Shown here: positions 1 through 6,606 of the stretch, piece after piece
How positions within the stretch are numbered: position 1 is the first letter of the stretch
How the letters are laid out: every line of letters begins with the position of its first letter
NCBI GenBank assembly: GCA_964502665.1
Contig: CAZCXP010000122.1
Span: 1-7,631 of the forward strand
DNA length: 7,631 nt
Reading direction: 5' to 3'
From: SOKG01 sp964502665
GTDB taxonomy: Bacteria; Chloroflexota; Dehalococcoidia; SZUA-161
Made by a program: the position numbers and the translations under genes
The notes under the pieces: model-generated
What the model was told of the DNA's origin: nothing
Database searches by the model: none
What the model saw: only the letters and a program-made list of their open reading frames with translations

Positions 1-1759
1 GCTCTTCCACAGAGGCGTCTTTGATTCCTCTAAGGGAGCCGAAGCGCTTGAGCAGAGCGCGCCTGCGCTTGGGTCCGATGCCGGGCACGTCCAGAGCCGA
101 GGTCATGGCGGTCTTCCGGCGCACCCTCAGATGATAGGAGAGGGCGAAGCGGTGCGCCTCGTCGCGGATGCGCTGCAGCAGGTAAAGCGCCTGGGAGTTG
201 CGGGGGAGGATGACGGGCTCTGCCGCCCCTGGCAGGAAGACCTCTTCGTTCTCTTTGGCCAGAGAAGCAAAGGGAACGAAATCGATCCCAAGCTCTTGTG
301 CAACCTCCAGGGCGGAGGTCAAATGCCCCTTACCACCGTCGATCAGCACCAGGTCTGGTATCACAGCCCATGAGCTGCCGTCCTCCGCCCTTGCTCGTTT
401 GAAGCGCCGCCTGAGCACCTCTTGCATCATGGCATAGTCATCGATGCTGGCCACGGTCTTTATCTTGAAGCGGCGATAGTTCGCAGGCTTGGGGCGGCCG
501 TTTTCAAAGACCACCATACTGCCCACGGCGGAGGTGCCCCTGATGTCCGATATATCGTAGCATTCCACCCTTTTAGGCAATCTGGGCAGGTGAAGCTGTT
601 CCTCAAGTTCCTTGAGCGCAGCAGCGGTTTTCCCGCTATCGGCCAGCCATTTGGCTCTCATCTGCCCCAGCACCTGAGCTGCGTTCTCAGCCACCATATC
701 CACCAGTTTCTTCTTCTCACCCCTATGAGGCACCTTGAGTCTAACCCTACTTTCACGCAGGCTCTGTAGCCATGATGAGATGACCGGCGTATCCTGGGGC
801 CCGGTCTGGAGCAGGATTTGGGGGGGGATGTAAGGGGCTGAGCCATAGAACTGCTGGATGAAGCTGGCCATAATCTGGCCTGGGGCCTCGTCCTGTGTTC
901 CCTCGAGGATGAAGTGCTCCCTCCCGATGAGCTTGCCACTGCGGATGAAGAATATCTGCACGCAAGCCTCGTTCCTCTCCCTGGCGAAGGCGATTACATC
1001 CTCATCGTCCCTGGTAGTGGAGGTGACCTTCTGCCCCTCGGTGACACTCTCCACAGCCTGAAGCTGGTCGCGTAAGTAAGCAGCTTTTTCAAACTCCACC
1101 GCGGCGGCAGCTTCCTCCATCTTCCGCCGCAAGTCGCGAACCACCACCTCCTGTTTGCCTTCAAGGAAGAGGATCACCTGCTCTATGATCTCGCGATACT
1201 CCTCCTTTGTTATCTCACCGCTGCAGGCTCCGACGCAGCGACCAATATAGAAATCGAAACAAGGTCGGGGCTTCCTGCCTGTGATTACCCATCTAGGCGA
1301 GCAGTAGTGAAACAGCTTCTTCAGGAGGTCGAGGGTCCTGTGCACCGACCCAGCGCTGGCAAAAGGCCCAAAGTAGCGTCCGCCATCATCCTCAAAGCGC
1401 CTGGTCAGGAACACGCGGGGCCATTCCTCGTTTAGACTGACCTTGATATAGGGGTAGCTCTTGTCATCCTTGAGCCTGACGTTATAGCGGGGGCGGTGTT
1501 TCTTGATCAGGTTGCATTCCAGAATAATCGCTTCCTGCTCGGAATCGGTGACGATGAAATCGAGGTCGCGCGTCCTGGCTACCATCTTCTGGAGCTTGGG
1601 CGCCAGCGCACGTGGAGTGCTGAAGTAGGACCTTACGCGGTGGCGCAGGCTGGCTGCCTTGCCCACGTAGAGGACTTTCCCAATGCCATCCCTAAGCAGA
1701 TAAACCCCGGGCTTTGTCGGCAGTGCCTTTAGCTGTTCCTCGAAGCGACCCTGTTCCAC
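1..1759 (-). CDS. uvrC: UvrABC excinuclease subunit C, C-terminus cut by window edge
   Basis: UvrC makes both incisions around a DNA lesion after UvrB has bound it. The 586 visible codons read without interruption. An N-terminal GIY-YIG nuclease has G18-V-Y and Y31-V-G, and a conserved E-A-I-I-L-E stretch follows. Four cysteines (C153, C167, C175, C179) match those reported to hold a [4Fe-4S] cluster in E. coli UvrC. A UvrB-binding UVR helix pair lies at about 204-239. The RNase H-like nuclease shows C-Y-D-I-S (D402), D441, L-I-D-G-G-K-G (D474) and D-E-A-H-R-F-A (H536). A helix-hairpin-helix begins near 555 with V-P-G-I-G. Family members have about 600 residues, so roughly 15-30 are missing beyond position 1. 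The GTG at 1759 is the only plausible start: no ATG, GTG or TTG precedes it in frame for over 90 nt, and AGGTGA sits 10 nt upstream. The gene begins 14 nt after rel and probably shares its transcript. Identification is near certain. Confidence 0.97.
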   Translation of the reverse strand, partial: MEQGRFEEQLKALPTKPGVYLLRDGIGKVLYVGKAASLRHRVRSYFSTPRALAPKLQKMVARTRDLDFIVTDSEQEAIILECNLIKKHRPRYNVRLKDDKSYPYIKVSLNEEWPRVFLTRRFEDDGGRYFGPFASAGSVHRTLDLLKKLFHYCSPRWVITGRKPRPCFDFYIGRCVGACSGEITKEEYREIIEQVILFLEGKQEVVVRDLRRKMEEAAAAVEFEKAAYLRDQLQAVESVTEGQKVTSTTRDDEDVIAFARERNEACVQIFFIRSGKLIGREHFILEGTQDEAPGQIMASFIQQFYGSAPYIPPQILLQTGPQDTPVISSWLQSLRESRVRLKVPHRGEKKKLVDMVAENAAQVLGQMRAKWLADSGKTAAALKELEEQLHLPRLPKRVECYDISDIRGTSAVGSMVVFENGRPKPANYRRFKIKTVASIDDYAMMQEVLRRRFKRARAEDGSSWAVIPDLVLIDGGKGHLTSALEVAQELGIDFVPFASLAKENEEVFLPGAAEPVILPRNSQALYLLQRIRDEAHRFALSYHLRVRRKTAMTSALDVPGIGPKRRRALLKRFGSLRGIKDASVEE

Positions 1760-1769
1760 CGAAGATACT

Positions 1770-1775
1770 TCACCT
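1770..1775 (-). promoter_or_regulatory. Shine-Dalgarno of uvrC overlapping the rel stop codon
   Basis: On the minus strand AGGTGA overlaps the last two bases of the rel TAG stop (1776-1774) and lies 10 nt before the GTG start of uvrC. A small stem, GAAG-TAT-CTTC, falls between the motif and the start and would shorten the effective spacing. The arrangement suggests that ribosomes ending rel also load uvrC. The motif is seen directly; the coupling is inference. Confidence 0.65.
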
Positions 1776-3942
1776 ACCCCTCGTGTTCGCCGTCTGAAAC
1801 TCGAGTCACATTGATAACGCCAGGTACACCTTCCAGCCTGGAGAACAGCCGACCGAGTTGTCCGATAGTGGTGACATCCAGCGTCAGGAAAACGGAGAGC
1901 GTCTCGTCACTCTGGTCATCGAGCGAAGCCGCAGCTATGTTTATCTTCTCATCTGAGACGAGAGAGGTAACATCTCGCAGCAGTCCCACCCGATCCCAGG
2001 CCTCGACGCGAATAGTGACAGGGAAAGAAAGACCCGACTTCCCCCATGTTACCTTGACCAGCCTCTCCTTTTCATCTTCGCTGGCTACGTTGGGACAGTC
2101 CTTGCGGTGGATGGTCACTCCTCTGGTGCGGGTAACGAAGCCGATGATTTCGTCACCGGGCGCTGGCTGACAACAAGGGGCGATGTGGGTCAACAGGTCG
2201 CCGGCACCTAGAACCTGAACTGGCGAGGACGTTTTCGGCTTGGGTGGAGCCGCTGCTGAGGATGTCTGGGGGCGCTCTTCAGGGGCGGCTATCTTCAAGG
2301 CGATTAGGTGAGTGCTGATGTCGCCACAGCCAATAGCAGCCAGGAAATCATCCACCCCTTCGTAATTGAAGAGTCCGGCAATCCTCTCCCGGTTGGCAAA
2401 GCCTAACCCCAGGCGTCGGAGTTCCTTTTCCAGAATTATCCTGCCTCTCTCGATATTCTCTGCCCTCTCCTGACGGCGAAACCACTGCCTGATCTTCTCG
2501 CGAGCATGCTGGGTCTTGACGTAGCCCAGGTTGGGATTAAGCCAATCGAGGCTGGGACCGCGATCCGACTTGGTGGCCTTGATCTCAACGGTGTCCCCAT
2601 TGTTAAGCTGGTAGTCCAGTGACACCATTCTGCCGTTTACCTTGGCTCCGATGCAACGATGCCCCACATCGGTATGAATACAATAGGCAAAATCGAGGGG
2701 GGTTGCGCCCCTGGGTAGCTCCTTCACCTCGCCCCTGGGGGTATAAACGAAAACCTGATCCTGAAAGATGTCGGTCTTAATGGACTCGATGAACGCCGAC
2801 CCGCTCAGTTCACGCTGCCACTCCATAAGCTGCCTGAGCCAGGTTATCTTCTCTTCGAACTCAATATCCTTCTTTGCCCCTTCCTTATACCTCCAGTGAG
2901 CGGCTATTCCGTATTCGGCTATGCGGTGCATACGATGGGTGCGGATCTGAACCTCCAGCGGTCTGCCATCGAGGCACATCACGGTGCTGTGTAGCCCTTG
3001 ATACCTATTCTCCTTAGGATTGGCAATGAAATCATCGAATTGCCCAGGAATCGGATGCCACAGGCTGTGGACAACTCCGAGAGCGCTATAGCAGTCATGG
3101 CTACTGTCTACAAATACGCGCAGCGCCAGCAGATCGTGGATATCGCTGAACTCCTTTCCCTGAGCAGCATATCTGTCCATCTTGGTGTATACACTATAGA
3201 TGCTCTTTGGTCTCCCGGTGACCTCTGCCTTGACACCTGCTTTCTCAAGCTCCTCCCTGAGGATTCGGCTCACACGGGCTATGTAGCGCTCCCGGGTTAC
3301 TCTGCGAGCGGCGATCAGTTTAGCGATCTGGCGATAGGTATCCGGCTGCAGATAGCGGAAGGACAGGTCTTCTAGCTGCCACTTTATCTGCCAGATTCCC
3401 AGGCGGTGGGCGAGGGGGGCATAGATCTCCATCGTCTCCTTCGCTATCTTCTGCTGCTTCTCTGGGGCAAGTGCCTTGAGGGTGCGCATATTGTGCAACC
3501 TGTCAGCCAGCTTGATGATCACCACTCGGATGTCCTCGGCTGTGACCACGAACATCTTGCGCAGGCTCTCCACCTGGGCTTCGCTTTCAACAACCTTATC
3601 AAGCTCTCCCTCTTGAAGTTGTGATGAGATCTTGTCCAGTCTGGTCATACCCTCGACCAGCTTTTTCACCTCAGGCCCGAATCGATCCTCAATGTCAGCG
3701 AAAGGAACACCGCAGTCCTCAGTAACATCGTGGAGTAAGGCGGCGGCAATGGAGATCTCATCGAGGTAGAGTTCAGCAACGATCATTGCTGTCTCCACCG
3801 GATGAGTTATATATGGTTCCCCCGACTGGCGACGCTGATTGCCATGCGCCTCCAGTGCGAAATGATAGGCATCCTCCACAGAAGCCAGCCTGTCCTTAGG
3901 AAGATACTCTCCCACCTTGTCAAGAAGGGGCTTTATATCCAT
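1774..3942 (-). CDS. rel: Bifunctional (p)ppGpp synthetase/hydrolase, Rel/SpoT family
   Basis: Rel makes (p)ppGpp from ATP and GDP/GTP when uncharged tRNA enters the ribosome, and can hydrolyse it. The 722 residues match the usual long RSH length. The HD hydrolase (about 25-160) has all expected metal and catalytic residues: H47, H71-D72, E75-D76 and D147 in K-L-A-D-R-L-H-N. The synthetase (about 240-350) shows G-R-P-K-S-I-Y (243-249), D270, Y314 in Y-Q-G-L-H and E330 in L-E-V-Q-I-R-T. TGS follows at about 392-454, then a helical part, a Pro/Ala/Ser-rich linker (about 552-578), a zinc-finger domain (H586, C590, C591, H612, C616) and a C-terminal ACT domain (about 640-715). The ATG start has a modest GGGTG motif 5 nt upstream. 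Position 301-304 reads Q-F-D-D, neither the R-x-K-D of bifunctional enzymes nor the E-x-D-D of RelA. Both activities look intact, so I use rel rather than relA or spoT. It is first in a probable rel-uvrC operon. Confidence 0.97.
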   Translation of the reverse strand: MDIKPLLDKVGEYLPKDRLASVEDAYHFALEAHGNQRRQSGEPYITHPVETAMIVAELYLDEISIAAALLHDVTEDCGVPFADIEDRFGPEVKKLVEGMTRLDKISSQLQEGELDKVVESEAQVESLRKMFVVTAEDIRVVIIKLADRLHNMRTLKALAPEKQQKIAKETMEIYAPLAHRLGIWQIKWQLEDLSFRYLQPDTYRQIAKLIAARRVTRERYIARVSRILREELEKAGVKAEVTGRPKSIYSVYTKMDRYAAQGKEFSDIHDLLALRVFVDSSHDCYSALGVVHSLWHPIPGQFDDFIANPKENRYQGLHSTVMCLDGRPLEVQIRTHRMHRIAEYGIAAHWRYKEGAKKDIEFEEKITWLRQLMEWQRELSGSAFIESIKTDIFQDQVFVYTPRGEVKELPRGATPLDFAYCIHTDVGHRCIGAKVNGRMVSLDYQLNNGDTVEIKATKSDRGPSLDWLNPNLGYVKTQHAREKIRQWFRRQERAENIERGRIILEKELRRLGLGFANRERIAGLFNYEGVDDFLAAIGCGDISTHLIALKIAAPEERPQTSSAAAPPKPKTSSPVQVLGAGDLLTHIAPCCQPAPGDEIIGFVTRTRGVTIHRKDCPNVASEDEKERLVKVTWGKSGLSFPVTIRVEAWDRVGLLRDVTSLVSDEKINIAAASLDDQSDETLSVFLTLDVTTIGQLGRLFSRLEGVPGVINVTRVSDGEHEG

Positions 3943-3962
3943 AAGCGCACCCTGGTGAGCAT

Positions 3963-3980
3963 ATCTACTCTAGAGTATAT
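3963..3980. repeat. 18-bp palindrome over the rel -10 region, candidate operator
   Basis: The centre, TACTCTAGAGTA at 3966-3977, is a perfect 12-bp palindrome. It extends to 18 bp with one mismatched pair (3965/3978), so 8 of 9 pairs match. It covers the proposed rel -10 box and the likely transcription start, about 20 nt before the rel ATG. A dimeric repressor bound here would block rel transcription. The symmetry is seen directly; no regulator is encoded in the window and the operator role is inference. Confidence 0.5.
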
Positions 3981-4002
3981 TCCAAGGGTACCTCAGATGC
4001 AA
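3974..4002 (-). promoter_or_regulatory. Predicted promoter of rel(-uvrC)
   Basis: On the minus strand TTGCAT (4002-3997) and TATACT (3979-3974) are 17 nt apart. The -10 matches the SigA consensus at 5 of 6 bases; the -35 matches only at TTG. Transcription would start near 3967, giving a leader of about 25 nt. The weak -35 leaves room for an activator or for growth-rate control. Confidence 0.5.
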
Positions 4003-4007
4003 TCTCC

Positions 4008-4036
4008 TTTACAAACAATTCACGATGCTGTATTCT
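4008..4036 (+). promoter_or_regulatory. Predicted promoter of hisS
   Basis: TTTACA (4008-4013, 5 of 6 matches to TTGACA) and TATTCT (4031-4036, 4 of 6 to TATAAT) are separated by the ideal 17 nt. Transcription would begin near 4043, leaving a leader of about 38 nt. Its -35 lies 5 bp from the -35 of the divergent rel promoter, so two polymerases could hardly bind both at once. The leader is far too short for a T-box riboswitch. Confidence 0.5.
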
Positions 4037-4067
4037 GCTAAACGACACAGAACCGTCGCATTAGCAG
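4035..4067 (+). repeat. Inverted repeat just before the hisS ribosome binding site
   Basis: CTGCTAA (4035-4041) pairs exactly with TTAGCAG (4061-4067). Inside it, CGAC (4043-4046) pairs with GTCG (4055-4058) around an 8-nt loop. The 3' arm ends directly against the AGGAGG of hisS. If transcription starts near 4043 the outer 5' arm is not in the RNA, so the repeat would be a DNA site rather than a leader hairpin. A start further upstream would make it a translation-control hairpin. The pairing is seen; the role is undecided. Confidence 0.45.
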
Positions 4068-4073
4068 AGGAGG
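4068..4073 (+). promoter_or_regulatory. Shine-Dalgarno of hisS supporting a TTG start
   Basis: A full-consensus AGGAGG lies 7 nt before the TTG at 4081. With no ATG or GTG in frame nearby upstream, it fixes TTG as the start of hisS. A strong motif offsetting a weak start codon is a common pairing. Confidence 0.9.
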
Positions 4074-4080
4074 TCTTTTC

Positions 4081-5343
4081 TTGTATCAGGCACCACGAGG
4101 CACCTCGGATATCCTACCCCCAGAGCAGGGATATTGGAGCTACATCAAGCAGAAGGCGGTTGCTATCTCCGAACTATATGGATATCAACGCATAGACACC
4201 CCCACTTTCGAGGACGCTCGCCTTTTCGTGCGCAGCATCGGCGAGGAGACCGACATTGTAGAGAAGGAGATGTACACGCTTGAGGACCGGAGTGGGGATA
4301 AGTTAACCCTGCGCCCCGAGGGGACTGCGTCGGTCTGCCGTGCCTACGTGGAGCACGGGATGCACACCCTTCCCCAGCCCGTGAGGCTCTACTATATGGC
4401 AGCTATCTTCAGGTACGAGCGCCCCCAGGCAGGAAGATACCGACAGCATTACCAGTTCGGCGTCGAGGCCGTGGGAGACAGCGACCCCGCCCTTGACGCT
4501 GAGGTCATCGACATAGCCTGGCAATTTTATGTAAACCTGGGGCTGCAACGTCTTAATCTTTACTTGAACAGCATCGGCTGCAATACCTGCCGACCAGGGT
4601 ATCTTGATAGCTTGAGAGCCTATTATTCCCAACGTAGAGAATCCCTATGTCCCGACTGCAAGCGTCGCCTGATGGTAAACCCGTTGCGCCTTATGGATTG
4701 CAAGAAGCCTTCCTGCATCCCCCTCACTGAGCAGGCACCGAGGAGCACCGATTACCTATGCGCTGAATGCGCGGAGCACTTCGGTCAGCTACAGAGCTAC
4801 CTCAATCTACTGAATATACCCTTCATCATTGATCACCGTCTGGTACGGGGGTTGGACTACTACACCAAGACTGTATTCGAGATCGCCCCGGAGGGCGAAA
4901 TAGCGGCTCAGGCGACCATCGGGGCAGGCGGGAGGTATGATGACCTCATCGAGCAGCTCGGCGGTAGGCCTACCCCTGCAATCGGCTTCGCCACCGGGGT
5001 TGAACGACTTGTGCTGAACCTGAAGAAGCAAAAGGTTGCTGTGCCGGTACCTCCAGCGCCCGCTGTGTTCATCGCCTACCTGGGACAGGAGGCCAAGGGT
5101 GAGGCAATGAAGCTCGCTTCCCTGCTGAGGAAGTCTGGGCTAAGTGTAACCTTGACCTTCGGCGACAGGAGCCTCAAGGCGCAGCTCAAGCAGGCTAACT
5201 CCACGGGCGCACGCCACGCTGTGATCATCGGCGAGGATGAGGTCAAGAGCGGGGCAGTGCTGCTCAGGCACATGGATAAAGGCGAGCAAGAAACGGTTTC
5301 CCTAGATAAAGTAGCTGAAGTATTGAGCCACGTCACAGTTTAG
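4081..5343 (+). CDS. hisS: Histidyl-tRNA synthetase
   Basis: HisRS, a class II synthetase that works as a homodimer in the cytoplasm, joins histidine to tRNA-His using ATP. The 420 residues fit the bacterial length. The catalytic part shows L-R-P-E-G-T (77-82), motif 2 with F-R-Y-E-R-P (110-115) and Q-F-G-V-E (125-129), the histidine-specific R-G-L-D-Y-Y (256-261), G-A-G-G-R-Y-D-D-L (281-289) and motif 3 G-F-A-T-G-V-E-R (302-309). The anticodon-binding domain fills about 327-420. An insertion at 167-230 carries C167-x2-C170, C190-x2-C193, C207, C212 and C227-x2-C230, a possible zinc site. The TTG start is set by AGGAGG upstream and by the expected family N-terminus (Y-Q-A-P-R-G-T-S-D-I-L-P). 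It is a single-gene unit, divergent from rel and followed by a hairpin. Identification is near certain. Confidence 0.98.
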   Translation: MYQAPRGTSDILPPEQGYWSYIKQKAVAISELYGYQRIDTPTFEDARLFVRSIGEETDIVEKEMYTLEDRSGDKLTLRPEGTASVCRAYVEHGMHTLPQPVRLYYMAAIFRYERPQAGRYRQHYQFGVEAVGDSDPALDAEVIDIAWQFYVNLGLQRLNLYLNSIGCNTCRPGYLDSLRAYYSQRRESLCPDCKRRLMVNPLRLMDCKKPSCIPLTEQAPRSTDYLCAECAEHFGQLQSYLNLLNIPFIIDHRLVRGLDYYTKTVFEIAPEGEIAAQATIGAGGRYDDLIEQLGGRPTPAIGFATGVERLVLNLKKQKVAVPVPPAPAVFIAYLGQEAKGEAMKLASLLRKSGLSVTLTFGDRSLKAQLKQANSTGARHAVIIGEDEVKSGAVLLRHMDKGEQETVSLDKVAEVLSHVTV

Positions 5344-5360
5344 AGCACCTTACGAACGGC

Positions 5361-5394
5361 TGGGTAGGCTGCCCGACATCGGGCAGCCTACCCA
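5361..5394 (+). terminator. Strong hairpin after hisS, terminator-like but without a T-run
   Basis: TGGGTAGGCTGCCCGA (5361-5376) and its exact complement (5379-5394) are separated by 2 nt: 16 pairs, mostly G-C, 17 nt after the hisS stop. No T-tract follows, so it is not a textbook intrinsic terminator. It may pause transcription, protect the mRNA 3' end, or be one copy of a dispersed palindromic repeat. Confidence 0.55.
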
Positions 5395-5404
5395 CAGTCG
5401 GATG

Positions 5405-5450
5405 CCCTCACAATCTTCATCATTCCTTAGTGGGCACTCGCCCATGAGGG
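5405..5450. other. Weak nested inverted repeats between hisS and prfA
   Basis: CCCTCA (5405-5410) can pair with TGAGGG (5445-5450). Inside, TGGGC (5431-5435) pairs with GCCCA (5440-5444) around ACTC, directly next to the outer 3' arm. It lies upstream of the prfA promoter, so it is not in the prfA transcript from that promoter. The short arms could occur by chance. I see no gene in 5344-5535. Confidence 0.2.
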
Positions 5451-5456
5451 TTCACG

Positions 5457-5484
5457 TTGAAAGGCAGCTTGGCTGTGCTATAAT
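5457..5484 (+). promoter_or_regulatory. Strong predicted promoter of prfA-prmC
   Basis: TTGAAA (5457-5462, 5 of 6 matches) and a perfect TATAAT (5479-5484) are 16 nt apart. TG at 5476-5477 gives an extended -10 (TG-C-TATAAT). Transcription would start near 5491, leaving a leader of about 45 nt. This is the best promoter match in the window and shows that prfA-prmC does not depend on read-through from hisS. Confidence 0.8.
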
Positions 5485-5497
5485 AGTATTAGCTTGC

Positions 5498-5520
5498 AAC
5501 TCTCCCCCATCGGGGGAGTT
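5498..5520 (+). promoter_or_regulatory. GC-rich leader hairpin before prfA
   Basis: AACTC (5498-5502) pairs with GAGTT (5516-5520). After a bulged T at 5503, CCCC (5504-5507) pairs with GGGG (5512-5515) around the loop CATC, giving 9 pairs. It begins about 7 nt from the predicted 5' end and ends 6 nt before the prfA Shine-Dalgarno. TTTCT follows, too poor in T for confident termination. It could protect the 5' end, limit ribosome access or act as a weak attenuator. Confidence 0.5.
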
Positions 5521-5535
5521 TCTATCAGGTGAACC

Positions 5536-6606
5536 ATGCTTGACAGGCTAGAATCAATCGATAGACGTTATACGGAACTGAACGAGCTTATGTCACAGCC
5601 TGAAGTGGCTTCCGACTTCGATAAGCTGCAGAACCTGGCGCGTGAGCAGGCATCAATCGAGGAATTAGTCACTAAGTATAGAGGGTATAAGGCTACCCTG
5701 AAAAACCTGGAGGAAACACAGGCGATGCTCGCCCAAGGCCTGGATGAGGAGATGGCCGAATTGGCCAAGGGTGAGGTGGAAAGCCTTGAGGAACAGCGTG
5801 ACCGCTTGCTTCAGCAGATCAAGGGCGCTCTTCTTCCCCATGACCCTGCTGACGTCAAGGATGTCATCGTGGAGATTCGTGCTGGTGCCGGGGGTGAGGA
5901 AGCGGGGCTCTTTGCCGCTGATCTCTTTAGAATGTATGCCCGCTATGCCTCAGCCAAAGGTTGGCCGGCTGAGATCATTAGTAGCAATGAAACCGGTATC
6001 GGCGGTTTCAAGGAGATCATTTTCGAGGTCAAAGGGAAGGGCGTATACAGCAGATTGAAGTATGAGAGTGGAGTCCACCGTGTGCAGCGCGTGCCAGTCA
6101 CTGAATCCTCGGGCCGCATTCATACCTCAACGGCAACTGTGGCTGTTCTGCCTGAGGCGGAGGAGGTTGAGCTGGGCATTGATCCCAATGACTTGAGAGT
6201 GGATACATTTCGTGCCAGTGGCGCTGGTGGCCAGCATGTCAACAAAGTATCCTCTGCCGTGCGCATTACCCATCTGCCAACGGGTATGGTTGTTACATGT
6301 CAGGACGAGCGCTCACAAATGAAGAACAGGGTCAGGGCAATGGCCGTGCTTCGCGCCCGGCTATTAGACAGGGAGCGCCAGCGTCAGTTTCAAGAGGTAA
6401 CCGATGCTCGCCGTTCTCAGGTAGGGACCGGGGATCGCTCGGAAAAGATTCGCACTTATAATTTCCCCCAGGGGAGAGTCTCCGATCATCGCATTAGCCT
6501 AACCCTCCATAACCTGGAGGGTGTGCTGGAAGGCAACCTCGACGAGATTATCGATGCCGTAGCCACCGCTGATCAGGCGAAGCAAATGGAGGCGAAATTG
6601 GGGTAA
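5536..6606 (+). CDS. prfA: Peptide chain release factor 1
   Basis: RF1 reads UAA and UAG in the ribosomal A site and triggers release of the finished protein. The P-V-T tripeptide at 187-189 is the P-x-T stop-codon motif of RF1; RF2 would have S-P-F. G-G-Q at 231-233, inside R-A-S-G-A-G-G-Q-H-V-N, is the peptidyl-transferase-centre loop, and Q233 is the residue methylated by PrmC. The N-terminal helical domain (1 to about 100) and the G-A-G-G-E-E-A segment (117-123) are in place. Length, 356 residues, is typical of full-length RF1, so this is not a short RF-like rescue factor. The ATG has AGGTGA (5527-5532) 3 nt upstream. Its 3' end appears to overlap prmC by 10 nt, and the pair shares the promoter at 5457-5484. 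Its own stop is TAA, readable by both release factors, so no RF2-type autoregulatory frameshift is expected. Confidence 0.98.
   Translation: MLDRLESIDRRYTELNELMSQPEVASDFDKLQNLAREQASIEELVTKYRGYKATLKNLEETQAMLAQGLDEEMAELAKGEVESLEEQRDRLLQQIKGALLPHDPADVKDVIVEIRAGAGGEEAGLFAADLFRMYARYASAKGWPAEIISSNETGIGGFKEIIFEVKGKGVYSRLKYESGVHRVQRVPVTESSGRIHTSTATVAVLPEAEEVELGIDPNDLRVDTFRASGAGGQHVNKVSSAVRITHLPTGMVVTCQDERSQMKNRVRAMAVLRARLLDRERQRQFQEVTDARRSQVGTGDRSEKIRTYNFPQGRVSDHRISLTLHNLEGVLEGNLDEIIDAVATADQAKQMEAKLG
6588..6592 (+). promoter_or_regulatory. Candidate Shine-Dalgarno of prmC inside prfA
   Basis: GGAGG lies within the last codons of prfA, 4 nt before the ATT at 6597 that is in the prmC frame. It is the only strong motif near the expected N-terminus of PrmC. 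A TTG also lies 5 nt after it, but that is in the prfA frame and meets the TAA stop after one codon. Confidence 0.5.

Noticed and set aside
422..769. Plus-strand open frame opposite uvrC
   Set aside because: The minus strand encodes conserved UvrC motifs throughout; the plus frame has no recognisable protein features.
2998..3375. 125-codon plus-strand frame opposite rel
   Set aside because: It lies antisense to the conserved Rel synthetase region and resembles no family I know.
3943..4080. T-box or other tRNA-sensing riboswitch before hisS
   Set aside because: The predicted leader is only about 38 nt and I see no T-box bulge sequence or antiterminator.
4303..4632. 109-codon minus-strand frame opposite hisS
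   Set aside because: It is antisense to motif 2 and the core of HisRS; the coding constraint is on the plus strand.
5344..5535. A tRNA or small gene between hisS and prfA
   Set aside because: No cloverleaf with CCA-side pairing and no frame with a start and ribosome binding site; the region is accounted for by a hairpin, weak repeats, a promoter and a leader.
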